Origin: Arthrobacter sp. H5
Lineage (GTDB): Bacteria > Actinomycetota > Actinomycetes > Actinomycetales > Micrococcaceae
Assembly (NCBI RefSeq): GCF_000520595.1
Contig: NZ_KI915003.1
Span: forward strand, 11,108-46,888
Reading direction: 5' to 3'
Length of the DNA stretch: 35,781 nt
The position numbers were made by a program, and so were the translations under genes. This document shows positions 26,023 to 33,465 of the stretch, one piece after another. The notes below the pieces were generated by a model that searched no databases, had not been told where the DNA came from, and saw only the letters and a list, made by a program, of their open reading frames with translations. Each line of letters starts with the position of its first letter. Positions within the stretch are counted from its first letter, which is position 1.

Positions 26023-26298
26023 TCATCCAAGTCTAACAGGGATGCGGACAGCCCCCGAGCCAGAAGGAGTGCTGCCCTCTGCCGGGGCTGCATCCCCGCC
26101 GCCCGCCGGCTGACCAGGCAGAGGCTGCAACAGCAAGAAAATCGGGTCCCGCTTCGAGGGGGCCTCCACACTGCCGCCCACACGGACCCACTCCAGTTGA
26201 TACTCCGCTTCGCCCAGGTTTGCCCCGTCTGTATCGAGAGTGCGGACCGTGACCTGTCCGGGCGTCGAGTTAAAACCCTCAATGGGAGAAGTATCCAC
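26023..26298 (-). CDS. small hypothetical protein downstream of the Lrp/AsnC regulator
   Basis: A 91-residue protein I do not recognise. The first half looks like a beta-rich domain (GQVTVRTLDTDGANLGEAEY, QLEWVRVGG); the second half is proline/glycine-rich and ends basic. The start is GTG at 26298, with GGAG 9 nt before it and only 18 bp after the regulator stop. That spacing and ribosome site are the main reasons to accept it. It is probably co-transcribed with the regulator. Confidence 0.45.
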   Translation of the reverse strand: MDTSPIEGFNSTPGQVTVRTLDTDGANLGEAEYQLEWVRVGGSVEAPSKRDPIFLLLQPLPGQPAGGGDAAPAEGSTPSGSGAVRIPVRLG

Positions 26299-26316
26299 GT
26301 GGATTCTCCAGAAGTC

Positions 26317-27330
26317 CTACGCCATCGCCGCCGGATACTGCGGTACCACCACCTCTCCCGTCGACGTTCCGTCGGGGGCAAGCCGCCATCCAACCCGTTT
26401 GAGAAAGTTCACTGTGACGGAGCTCTCCAGAATCCGTGCGGTAGGAACGGCAGCTAGGAACTCGGACTCGATTTCGGCCACACCCGAGGCATCCCTCAGC
26501 CACAGCACAAAGGTGAAGTTGCTGCTGCCGGTGGTTGACGCGCAGAAACGGAGGTTGCGGTAGCGGGCCAGAAATCCGGCCGCAGCCGTGTGGTCCGACG
26601 GCGGCACATTGGCGTACCACTGGCAGCTGATAGGGAACCCCGAGTAGTCCTGTGCAATCTCACAGCGGAACGACAACGTTCCGCTGTCCAGTACCTTAGC
26701 CAGTTGCCGGCGGACGGTGGATGGATGCTGTCCCGTGACGGCGGCAATGTCCGCGGCGGTAGCGCGACCATCGCGTCCGAGCACCCTGACGATCGGCCAG
26801 TAGGCCGCTGGGAGACGGACAACCACGGGCGACGACGGCGGGCGGGCCAGCCGTCGCAGCGCCGACTGCTGCGCCGGGCTGAGAACATCCAACCTCCAGG
26901 CATTTCCACCTGCGTGATGGGCAGTGACCAGGGCGCTCTGGTATCTCACCATTCCCGGTATGTCAGCAAACTGGGGGATCACCCGACGGGTCAGCTCCGC
27001 CCAGTCCCGGGTAATCACCGTCAACGTGAAGTCCCGGTTCCTTGCAGTTTCCTCGACAGAGATGACCTCCGGGATGCAGCACAGCGCTTCGGCCACGTCG
27101 GAGCGCTGGCCGGGCTCGCAATCGATGTCGTGCAGCGACAGCGTCATCTGGTCCGGTGACCCCATCAGATGCCCGGTCACCCAGGCCAGCCCTCCGGCCC
27201 TCAGCCTCGACCAGCGGGATGCCAGCGTGGTGGGATGCCTGCCCAGCACAGCCCCGGCATCGGTCCATCCAACTCTTGGCGCGATCTGCAGGGCATGGAT
27301 AAGCTCCAGATCATCCATTTCCAGTTCCAT
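26317..27330 (-). CDS. two-module Lrp/AsnC-family regulator
   Basis: A 337-residue regulator with two Lrp/AsnC-like modules in tandem. Module 1 has a helix-turn-helix (DDLELIHALQIAPRVGWTDA, GRHPTTLASRWSRL) and a RAM-like ligand domain (about 60-145). Module 2 has a second helix-turn-helix near 180-215 (GRATAADIAAVTGQHPSTVR) and a second ligand domain (about 220-310). It is divergent from the M20 amidohydrolase and transporter genes and most likely controls them, sensing an amino acid or its conjugate. The ATG at 27330 is used; another lies 4 codons later. Confidence 0.88.
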   Translation of the reverse strand: MELEMDDLELIHALQIAPRVGWTDAGAVLGRHPTTLASRWSRLRAGGLAWVTGHLMGSPDQMTLSLHDIDCEPGQRSDVAEALCCIPEVISVEETARNRDFTLTVITRDWAELTRRVIPQFADIPGMVRYQSALVTAHHAGGNAWRLDVLSPAQQSALRRLARPPSSPVVVRLPAAYWPIVRVLGRDGRATAADIAAVTGQHPSTVRRQLAKVLDSGTLSFRCEIAQDYSGFPISCQWYANVPPSDHTAAAGFLARYRNLRFCASTTGSSNFTFVLWLRDASGVAEIESEFLAAVPTARILESSVTVNFLKRVGWRLAPDGTSTGEVVVPQYPAAMA

Positions 27331-27370
27331 AAGGTAATTATGTGCGCGTTTCTTCGGAATCTTTGTTGTG

Positions 27371-27440
27371 TACTGAATTTTTACTGCAATTCGGGATCAC
27401 TGTGAGCCGGGTCACCCAGACTGGAATCACACCGCAGTAA
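27371..27440. promoter_or_regulatory. candidate Lrp/AsnC-type operator region
   Basis: In the 127-bp divergent gap TACTG occurs at 27371 and 27382, exactly 11 bp apart, and its complement CAGTA at 27435. The larger pair TTACTGC (27381-27387) and GCAGTAA (27434-27440) is a perfect inverted repeat, with GTGA-N6-TCAC between. The AT-rich stretch and helical phasing suit an Lrp-type octamer. No clear -35/-10 pair could be fixed. Confidence 0.4.
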
Positions 27441-27457
27441 GACCCAGAGGGAGATCC

Positions 27458-28690
27458 GTGACCACGGCAACCGAAATTCTCGCAGACGCCTACCAGATCA
27501 AAGACGAAGTCACCCGGCTCCGACACCGGCTCCACCAAGAGCCGGAGATTGGACTCGAGCTTCCGCAAACGCAGGAAAAAGTGCTTGAAGCGCTGGACGG
27601 TCTGCCCTACGAGATCACCCTCGGAACCGACACCACGTCGGTGACAGCAGTGATCCGTGGATCGGCCGCGCACGGGTCAGCGCAGAAACCGGTTGTCCTG
27701 CTTCGCGGAGACATGGATGCCCTGCCTGTGCAGGAACAGACCGGGGTCCCGTTTGCCTCAACAATCGACGGTGCCATGCACGCCTGCGGCCATGACCTGC
27801 ACACGTCCATGCTCGCGGGAGCCGCCACGCTCCTGGCCGACCGCCGGGATCAGCTGGCGGGCGACGTCGTACTGATGTTCCAGCCCGGCGAAGAGGGTTT
27901 CGACGGCGCGGGCGTCATGATCCGTGAAGGCGTCCTCGAAGCCGCCGGCAGGCGCCCGGATGCCGCCTACGGACTGCACGTGATTTCGTCGCTGCTGCCG
28001 GGCGGCACCTTCGCCAGTAAACCGGACACGCTCATGTCCGCCTCGGACGCGCTGTTTGTCACGGTACATGGATCCGGAGGCCATGGATCCGCGCCGCACA
28101 CCGCCAAGGATCCGGTGACAGTCGCCGCGGAGATGGTAACTGCACTGCAGACCATGATCACGCGGCAGTTCAACATGTTTGACCCCGTAGTCCTGACCGT
28201 GGGTGTCCTCCATGCCGGCACCAAACGCAACATCATTCCGGAGACCGCCCGCATTGAGGCAACCATCCGCACCTTTTCGGAAGAGAACCGGCAGAAGATG
28301 ATGACTGCGGCCCCGCGGCTCCTCAACGGCATCGCTGAAGCGCACGGACTGAGCGCCACCGTCGAGTACCACACCGAGTACCCGCTGACCGTGACAGACC
28401 ACGCCGAAACCGCCAACGCCGAAAGGCACATTGCCGAGCTGTTCGGCGAAGACCGCTACACCCGGATGGCTCAACCCCTCAGCGGTTCGGAAGACTTTTC
28501 ACGGGTGCTCGCCGCGGTGCCGGGGAGCTTTGTGTTCCTCTCCGCCGTGCCGCCGGGAGCCGATCCGGTGAAGGCTGCGTTCAACCACTCCCCGTACGCA
28601 ACGTTTGACGACAACATCCTGGCGGACGGAACCGCCCTCTACACGCAGCTGGCAATCGCACGCGTCGCGGAACTGGCTGCCGGCAACTAG
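27458..28690 (+). CDS. M20-family amidohydrolase (N-acyl amino acid or hippurate hydrolase type)
   Basis: A 410-residue metal-dependent amidohydrolase of the M20D type, which frees amino acids from N-acyl conjugates. Metal-site segments are GDMDALPVQEQTG, HACGHDLHTSM, QPGEEGFDGAG and HGSGGHGSAPHTAKD. FSEENR and the C-terminal GSEDFSRVL are also present. No signal peptide, so cytoplasmic. The start is GTG at 27458 with AGAGGGAG upstream. A transporter gene follows 17 bp downstream, and a divergent Lrp/AsnC regulator precedes it. Together they look like uptake and cleavage of an acylated amino acid. Confidence 0.9.
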   Translation: MTTATEILADAYQIKDEVTRLRHRLHQEPEIGLELPQTQEKVLEALDGLPYEITLGTDTTSVTAVIRGSAAHGSAQKPVVLLRGDMDALPVQEQTGVPFASTIDGAMHACGHDLHTSMLAGAATLLADRRDQLAGDVVLMFQPGEEGFDGAGVMIREGVLEAAGRRPDAAYGLHVISSLLPGGTFASKPDTLMSASDALFVTVHGSGGHGSAPHTAKDPVTVAAEMVTALQTMITRQFNMFDPVVLTVGVLHAGTKRNIIPETARIEATIRTFSEENRQKMMTAAPRLLNGIAEAHGLSATVEYHTEYPLTVTDHAETANAERHIAELFGEDRYTRMAQPLSGSEDFSRVLAAVPGSFVFLSAVPPGADPVKAAFNHSPYATFDDNILADGTALYTQLAIARVAELAAGN

Positions 28691-28707
28691 CCATCAAGGA
28701 GCATTAC

Positions 28708-29992
28708 ATGAGCACCACAACCACCACGCGCGCGCCTCCGTCAATGCGCAGAACCCTCATAGGCACCGGGATCGGCAACGCCGTCGAATGGTACGACTGG
28801 GCTATCTACGCCACGTTTGCCCCCTTCATTTCCGCTCAGTTATTCAGCCAGGCCGATCCAACCTCTGCGATTCTCGCCACTCTGGCGATCTTTGCCGTCG
28901 GCTTTGTTGCCCGCCCATTTGGTGGCTACGTGTTCGGGTGGATCGGCGACCGGATTGGGCGTAAGACGTCCATGACGATTGCTGTGGGACTGGCCTCTGC
29001 TGGCAGCCTGCTCATCGGAATTGCACCGACTTTCGAAGCGGTGGGTGTGTTTGCGTCCCTGCTGCTGCTCGTTGCCCGGCTCAGCCAGGGACTGGCGCAC
29101 GGAGGCGAGCTGCCGTCGTCGCAAACGTATCTATCGGAAATGGCGCCGAGGGAGGATCGCGGCTTCTGGGCCACGCTGATCTACTTTTCAGGAACCATCG
29201 GCATCCTGTTCGGCACCCTGATGGGAGCCGTGCTCACCGCTGTGCTTTCCGAGGAGGCAATGGGCTCCTTCGGGTGGAGGATTCCCTTCCTGGTGGGGTG
29301 CCGCGATGGGTTTGTACGCCCTCTTCATGCGCGTCCGTATGAGGGAAACCGAGGCCTTCGAACAGCGGGACAAGCGCCGCGAACCCATGTGGCCGCAGAT
29401 CGTCAAATACCGCAAGCAGGCCCCGCAGGTCATCGGGCTGATAGTTGGGCTGACAGTGGTGTACTACGTGTGGGGCGTATCGGCTCCGGCGTTTGCGATC
29501 AGCGCACTCGGCATTGACCCCGGTGCAGCGCTCTGGGCCGGAGTGGGCGCCAATCTGGTGTTCCTTGCCGCGCTACCCCTGTGGGGGAAGGCCTCCGACC
29601 GGTTTGGCCGCAAGCCGGTTCTGTGGACAGGTGCCATGGGTGCTGCCCTGCTGCACTTCCCAATGACCGCGCTGCTGCAGGACTCGGCGTGGCAGTTGTT
29701 CCTCTCGATGTCCGTCATGCTGGTGTTTATCGCAGCGTCCGCGGCCATCGTTCCCGCGGTTTACGCCGAGTTGTTCCCCACCAGCATCCGCACCGTCGGA
29801 GTGGGCATCCCCTACTCCATCTGCGTCGCAACGTTCGGGGGCACGGCGGCCTACCTGCAGCAGGGACTCGGCGTGTGGTTCGGTGACACCGGCAGCACGC
29901 TGTTCACCGCATACGGCGTGCTGTTGCTGGTGGTCAGCTTTGCCTTCGTCTTCACCATCCCTGAGGCCAAGGCCAAGGATCTCACGCACTGA
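28708..29992 (+). pseudogene. MFS transporter (metabolite:H+ symporter family), frameshifted
   Basis: The gene starts at ATG 28708 after AAGGAG and encodes the MHS-type sequence TGIGNAVEWYDWAIYATFAP, RPFGGYVFGWIGDRIGRK and LSQGLAHGGELPSSQTYLSE. At about 29295-29298 a GGGG run shifts the frame. Removing one G restores GWRIPFLVGAAMGLYALFMR and then a normal second half (LWGKASDRFGRKPVLW, YAELFPTSIRTVGVGIPYS). Joined, the protein would be 427 residues with 12 helices, the usual size. As given it is cut after about 200 residues. A true mutation and a sequencing error look alike here. It follows the M20 gene by 17 bp. Confidence 0.85.
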
Positions 29993-30055
29993 GACTCGCG
30001 CTGGTCCGCGCGCCCGCGCTCACCTAGGGTGGATAAAGGACGAAAGGAGCACCTC

Positions 30056-30823
30056 ATGAAGAAAGTCCTGCTTGTACTGACCAGCGTCTCCGAACTCGGA
30101 GACACCGGTGAGAAGACCGGATACAACGTTGCCGAGGCCGCGCATCCCTGGAAGGTATTCAAGGATTCCGGGCACTTTGTGGACTTCGCATCCATTGACG
30201 GCGGAGCGCCGCCGCAGGACGAAGTGGACAAGTCCGACCCCATCCAGGTTGCCTTCACCGAGGATGAAACCACCCGCGCCGGGCTCTACAACACCGCACG
30301 GGTGGAGGTTGTGGACCCCGAACAGTACGACGCCGTGTACCTGGTGGGCGGCCACGGCACCATGTGGGATTTCCCGGAGAGCGCCGGGTTACAAAAGCTG
30401 GTGGCAAGCGTGTACAACCGCGGCGGCGTAGTGGGCGCTGTCTGTCACGGGCCGGCCGGGCTGATCAACGTCGAGCTCGACAACGGCTTCCGCCTGGTGG
30501 AGGGCCGCCGGGTGGCCGCCTTCACCAACGAGGAGGAAGTGGCAGCGGGTAAAGACAAGATCATCCCGTTTTTCCTTGCCGACAGGTTGGAGGAAAAGGG
30601 TGCAACCCATGTTTCCGCCGACGTGTTCGAGGAGAAGGTTGTGGTGGATGAACGTCTTGTCACCGGCCAGAACCCAGCCTCCGCTGCGGGAGTTGCCAAG
30701 GAGATGGAAAAGCTCATGGCCGAGGTGATCCATCAGGAGAAGGCCGAGGAGCAGCACGAGTCGGAAGCGCTTCGCGCGGAGAAGGACGCCCAGAAGGCGG
30801 CCTCCGCCGACCAGGAAAGCTGA
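30056..30823 (+). CDS. DJ-1/PfpI-family protein (type 1 glutamine amidotransferase-like)
   Basis: A 255-residue protein of the DJ-1/PfpI superfamily, nearest in pattern to Hsp31-type glyoxalase or chaperone members. Features are MKKVLLVLTSVSELGDTGEK, the acidic motif DAVYLVGGHGTMWDFPE, and the nucleophile elbow AVCHGPAGL with Cys130 before His131. The tail (about 220-255) is charged and likely helical. Role by family: removal of methylglyoxal or stress protection. The ATG at 30056 has AAAGGAG 7 nt upstream, better than the in-frame start 9 codons earlier. A hairpin follows. Confidence 0.88.
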   Translation: MKKVLLVLTSVSELGDTGEKTGYNVAEAAHPWKVFKDSGHFVDFASIDGGAPPQDEVDKSDPIQVAFTEDETTRAGLYNTARVEVVDPEQYDAVYLVGGHGTMWDFPESAGLQKLVASVYNRGGVVGAVCHGPAGLINVELDNGFRLVEGRRVAAFTNEEEVAAGKDKIIPFFLADRLEEKGATHVSADVFEEKVVVDERLVTGQNPASAAGVAKEMEKLMAEVIHQEKAEEQHESEALRAEKDAQKAASADQES

Positions 30824-30849
30824 CGAGTCTCCACGCGCTCCTTTGTCGT

Positions 30850-30887
30850 TTGGTCGATCGCCGGGCTGAATCCCGGTGATCGGCCAA
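30850..30887 (+). terminator. 16-bp hairpin after the DJ-1/PfpI gene
   Basis: TTGGTCGATCGCCGGG (30850-30865) pairs with CCCGGTGATCGGCCAA (30872-30887) with two G-U pairs and a 6-nt loop. It lies 27 bp after the stop. No T tract follows. Confidence 0.5.
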
Positions 30888-30931
30888 GGGTCGCCGGGCC
30901 CGCGTGGAGATCAGCCGGACGATCTCGGAAG

Positions 30932-30968
30932 TTCAGTGGTACAACCCCGCTTGGCTACCCTTGTACCA
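30932..30968 (+). promoter_or_regulatory. trmB promoter with 8-bp palindromic operator
   Basis: TGGTACAA (30937-30944) and TTGTACCA (30961-30968) are perfect inverted repeats 16 bp apart, and the second directly touches the trmB ATG. TACCCT (30956-30961) lies 7 nt before the ATG, as for a leaderless mRNA, with TTCAGT 18 bp further up as a weak -35. A dimer bound to the arms would cover this promoter. Confidence 0.45.
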
Positions 30969-31832
30969 ATGAGCATTCCTCCGGTAACCCCGCATCCTTC
31001 GCAGCCCGTTTCGTTTGTGCGCCGCGGCTCGCGGCTTCAGGGCCGGCGTCGTGACGCCTGGGCTGAATTGGCCGAGGGACTGGTCATTGACGTGCCGCGC
31101 AGCACCGCGGCGGACACGTCCGTGGATCCGGATTACAGGTTCGACGCCGGCGCTTCCTTCGGGCGCACTGCGCCCCTGGTCGTGGAGGTGGGGTCAGGAC
31201 TCGGCGAAGCAGTAACCCATGCCGCGGAGCTGCGCCCGGACACCGACTTCCTCGCTCTTGAGGTCTATAAGCCAGGTTTGGCGCAGACCCTGCTGCGAAT
31301 CGACCAGAAGTCGCTGACCAACGTGCGGGTCGCGCAGGTCAACGCCGCGGAAGCCTTGTCCTCCATGATTGAACCGGCCTCGGTCCAGGAGCTATGGTTA
31401 TTCTTTCCCGACCCTTGGCACAAGACACGCCATCGTAAACGCCGCCTGGTGAAGGAAAGCTTCATTGGGCAGGCCGCGCGGGTGCTGGTTTCAGGCGGCA
31501 GCCTCCGCCTTGCAACCGATTGGTCGGACTACGCGTGCCAAATGCGTGAGGTTGCCTCAGCCTCTCCGCTGTTTGCCAACTTGCACGGCGGCGAGCGCAC
31601 CGGTGCAGACAGCCCGCTGACGCAGGTGTGGGCAAGCGGCGTGGAACACCTGGTTGGTGGCGCTCCACTGCGCGAGGGCAAAGACAAGGCCGGGACGGCG
31701 TCAGTCAGCGAGGGCGAGGATGCGCTTGGCGGCTGGGCTCCCCGCTTTGACGGACGCATCCTGACAAGCTTCGAGAACAAGGCCCATGAAGCCGGACGGA
31801 TGATTTTCGACCTCGCATACCGCCGGAGGTAG
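30969..31832 (+). CDS. trmB: tRNA (guanine-N7-)-methyltransferase
   Basis: TrmB methylates N7 of guanosine 46 in the variable loop of many tRNAs, using S-adenosylmethionine. The 287-residue protein has the SAM-binding motif VVEVGSGLGEAVTHAAELRP (about 72-91), DFLALEVYKPGL, and the catalytic signature FFPDPWHKTRHRKRR near residue 145. LRLATDWSDYACQM follows. The C-terminal half carries an acidic low-complexity insert. The ATG at 30969 sits right after a palindrome and has no Shine-Dalgarno; an upstream in-frame GTG would add 31 unlikely residues. Convergent with the DinB-like gene. Confidence 0.95.
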   Translation: MSIPPVTPHPSQPVSFVRRGSRLQGRRRDAWAELAEGLVIDVPRSTAADTSVDPDYRFDAGASFGRTAPLVVEVGSGLGEAVTHAAELRPDTDFLALEVYKPGLAQTLLRIDQKSLTNVRVAQVNAAEALSSMIEPASVQELWLFFPDPWHKTRHRKRRLVKESFIGQAARVLVSGGSLRLATDWSDYACQMREVASASPLFANLHGGERTGADSPLTQVWASGVEHLVGGAPLREGKDKAGTASVSEGEDALGGWAPRFDGRILTSFENKAHEAGRMIFDLAYRRR

Positions 31833-31846
31833 AACCTACCAGTTCC

Positions 31847-32359
31847 TCAGCCGTTCACGTCGTGCAGGTGATGCACCACATCATGCAGCCCGTACTGGGC
31901 CAGGGTGGCAACGGTGAACTGGGAGCCATTGCTGCGCCGGCCGGTGCGGTCCCAGGCGGTGGTGGCCTCCAGAAGCGCCGCATACTTTTCACCGGAATCG
32001 ACGAGGTCCCTGGCAACCACCAAGGGCACCTGTCCCGCGTAGTTCAGCTCCCGGGCTGCCTGGTCTTGATCCCAGTCGGCGAATACTGGATTATCCTGCC
32101 CCAGCATGAGTTCCGTTCGCTCAGTGAACAGCACAAAGACATCGCGAACGTGCGCGGCGTACTCCAGGCCGGACCAGGTGTTCGGGCCCGGCCGCTCCGC
32201 TACCGTGCCACGGCGCAGCGCCTCCTCCCAATGGGGCAGGTCCTCCCGGATCCGATCGGCGACCTTCGTCGCGGGAAAGTCCCCCGCCGAAAATCCGCAC
32301 TCGCCGCAGGATTCATTCAGAACCCAGGTCCAGTCCTTGGTATCCGGTTCGATTGGCAT
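31847..32359 (-). CDS. DinB-like (DUF664/mycothiol-type) protein
   Basis: A 170-residue four-helix-bundle protein of the DinB type. The N-terminus has DTKDWTWVLNESCGECGFSA, a pattern with a CxxC pair common in actinobacterial members. The metal-binding histidines of the fold are probably in LEYAAHVRDVF (about residue 70) and near the C-terminus in YGLHDVVHHLHDV. Members act as thiol-dependent transferases or are uncharacterised; I cannot assign a substrate. TAGGCT lies 6 nt before the ATG and overlaps the edge of a 20-bp palindrome, so the mRNA may be leaderless. Confidence 0.82.
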   Translation of the reverse strand: MPIEPDTKDWTWVLNESCGECGFSAGDFPATKVADRIREDLPHWEEALRRGTVAERPGPNTWSGLEYAAHVRDVFVLFTERTELMLGQDNPVFADWDQDQAARELNYAGQVPLVVARDLVDSGEKYAALLEATTAWDRTGRRSNGSQFTVATLAQYGLHDVVHHLHDVNG

Positions 32360-32365
32360 GGTCCG

Positions 32366-32371
32366 AGCCTA
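32366..32371 (-). promoter_or_regulatory. candidate leaderless -10 box of the DinB-like gene
   Basis: On the minus strand TAGGCT is followed by CGGACC and the ATG, with no Shine-Dalgarno between. The box is shared with the outer end of the palindrome at 32367-32410. Confidence 0.35.
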
Positions 32372-32410
32372 CTCGTGTGTGCGCGTCTCCACGCGCACAC
32401 ACGAGTAGGC
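32367..32410. repeat. 20-bp perfect palindrome with 4-nt loop
   Basis: GCCTACTCGTGTGTGCGCGT (32367-32386) is matched exactly by its reverse complement at 32391-32410 around CTCC. It begins 8 bp before the DinB-like start and ends 28 bp before the -35 of the divergent ABC operon. No T tract follows on either side. Confidence 0.95.
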
Positions 32411-32437
32411 GTTCGGTCGGCCACAAGGAGGCAACAC

Positions 32438-32475
32438 TTGACGCAAACTGGTTTGCAGTACAAACTAGTTTGCAG
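32438..32475 (+). promoter_or_regulatory. promoter with two palindromic operators for the ABC operon
   Basis: TTGACG (32438-32443) is a good -35. CAAACTGGTTTGCAG (32444-32458) and CAAACTAGTTTGCAG (32461-32475) are direct copies 17 bp apart. The core CAAACT-AGTTTG is a perfect 12-bp palindrome in the second copy and off by one base in the first. The copies fill the spacer and overlap the likely -10 (TACAAA at 32459 or CAAACT at 32461). This is a typical repressor layout. The winged-helix protein encoded in the operon is the natural candidate. Confidence 0.7.
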
Positions 32476-32498
32476 AAGCCGAGAGAAAGCAGGACCCA

Positions 32499-33170
32499 AT
32501 GTCCACCGCACCCCAATCACCCAATGACCCAATGACCCAATGACCCAATGACGATAAGCCGCTGGACCTCCACGCCGCCCTGCAACTGGTCACCGCCGCC
32601 GAAACCCACGCCCGCAAGGAACTGCGGGGCAATGAGGCGTTGACCTACCTCATCTGGGGACTCGCCTGGCTGGTTGGGTTCGGCATACTGCATGGTTCGC
32701 GGTTCGGTTGGCTGCCGTTCGATTACGAGGTGGCACTGCTGGCTTTCGGCGCCATCCTGCTTGTTGCCATCGTCGGAACCATCCTGATGGTAGGGCGTTA
32801 CGCGCGGGGGATCCGCGGTCATTCCGCGTTCATCGGCGCCATGTACGGTGTCGCGTGGGCACTCGGATTTCTGGTGATGGGTATCCTCAGCGGCATCATT
32901 GCGCAGGTAGTTGAAGATTTCTGGCTGCGTGGGATGCTGATCAACGGCATGGCCATTCTGATTGTTGGTCTCCTCTACATCACCGGAGGCACAACGTTCA
33001 ATGACCGGATCCAGTCCTCCATGGGTATCTGGTTCCTGTTGATCAACATTGCAGCCCTCATGAGCGGCCCGGATCATTACCTCACCGTGTTTTTCATCTT
33101 CGGGTCCGGCGGGTTTCTGGTCGGCGCTCTTGTTGCAACTCTCCGCCGCAGGAGTGCCCAGCATGCCTGA
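32499..33170 (+). pseudogene. membrane protein of the ABC operon, interrupted after the start by an 8-bp repeat
   Basis: The frame resumes as LDLHAALQLVTAAETHARKE and LRGNEALTYLIWGLAWLVGF, then five or six membrane helices to 33170. It therefore starts well before 32640. The only suitable start is ATG 32499, in frame, with AGGA 4 nt upstream. Between lies a CCCAATGA array; its third copy puts TGA at 32541-32543 after 14 codons. With only one copy the frame would read straight through (223 codons now, 8 fewer then). The stop overlaps the next gene by 8 nt. Function unknown; probably a partner of the ABC ATPase. Confidence 0.75.
32512..32551 (+). repeat. octanucleotide tandem repeat (CCCAATGA)4 plus one variant
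   Basis: CCCAATCA (32512-32519) is followed by four exact copies of CCCAATGA (32520-32551). The unit is not a multiple of 3, so any gain or loss other than three copies shifts the frame of the gene started at 32499. The start codon context is itself CCCAATG. Confidence 0.97.
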
Positions 33171-33465
33171 CCTCGACCCGGTCATCCATGCCGAATCCCG
33201 CCTCCGGGCCATCACCACCCTCAACGAGGTAGGTGACCGGGACCGTGTCGCCTTCACCAAGCTCCGCAAGATCCTCGGAATGACAGCAGGCAATCTCTCC
33301 ACCCACCTGCGCAAACTTGAGGACGCCGGTTACGTGTCGGTCACCAAGACCATCGAGGGACGCACCCCCGCCACCTACGTGGCCATCACGCCCAAAGGCA
33401 AAGCGGCCTACGCCGAGTACCGGATCGCTTTGACCGAGCTCCTCACCGGAAAGGAACGCCCATGA
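33163..33465 (+). CDS. winged-helix transcriptional regulator
   Basis: A 100-residue DNA-binding protein of the MarR/ArsR-like winged-helix group (PF13601 type). RLRAITTLNEVGDRDRVAFT and KLRKILGMTAGNLSTHLRKL form the helix-turn-helix (about 10-50). YVSVTKTIEGRTPATYVAIT is the wing, and a short C-terminal helix (AAYAEYRIALTELL) would dimerise. ATG 33163 has AGGAG 8 nt upstream and overlaps the preceding gene by 8 nt; the stop overlaps the ATPase start by 4 nt. It probably represses its own operon through the CAAACTNGTTTG sites. Confidence 0.85.
   Translation: MPDLDPVIHAESRLRAITTLNEVGDRDRVAFTKLRKILGMTAGNLSTHLRKLEDAGYVSVTKTIEGRTPATYVAITPKGKAAYAEYRIALTELLTGKERP

Noticed and set aside
25882-26457. 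A 191-codon plus-strand frame antisense to the AsnC regulator end
   Set aside because: Arg-rich product without a ribosome site or known pattern. It runs across the end of a secure gene and the better-supported small minus-strand gene.
30029-30058. Earlier start for the DJ-1/PfpI gene at 30029
   Set aside because: It would place the AAAGGAG ribosome site inside the coding sequence and add residues without family similarity.
32512-32551. Repeat as part of a replication origin or iteron set
   Set aside because: 8-bp units without spacing, lying just after a ribosome site and start codon. No replication gene or AT-rich region is near.
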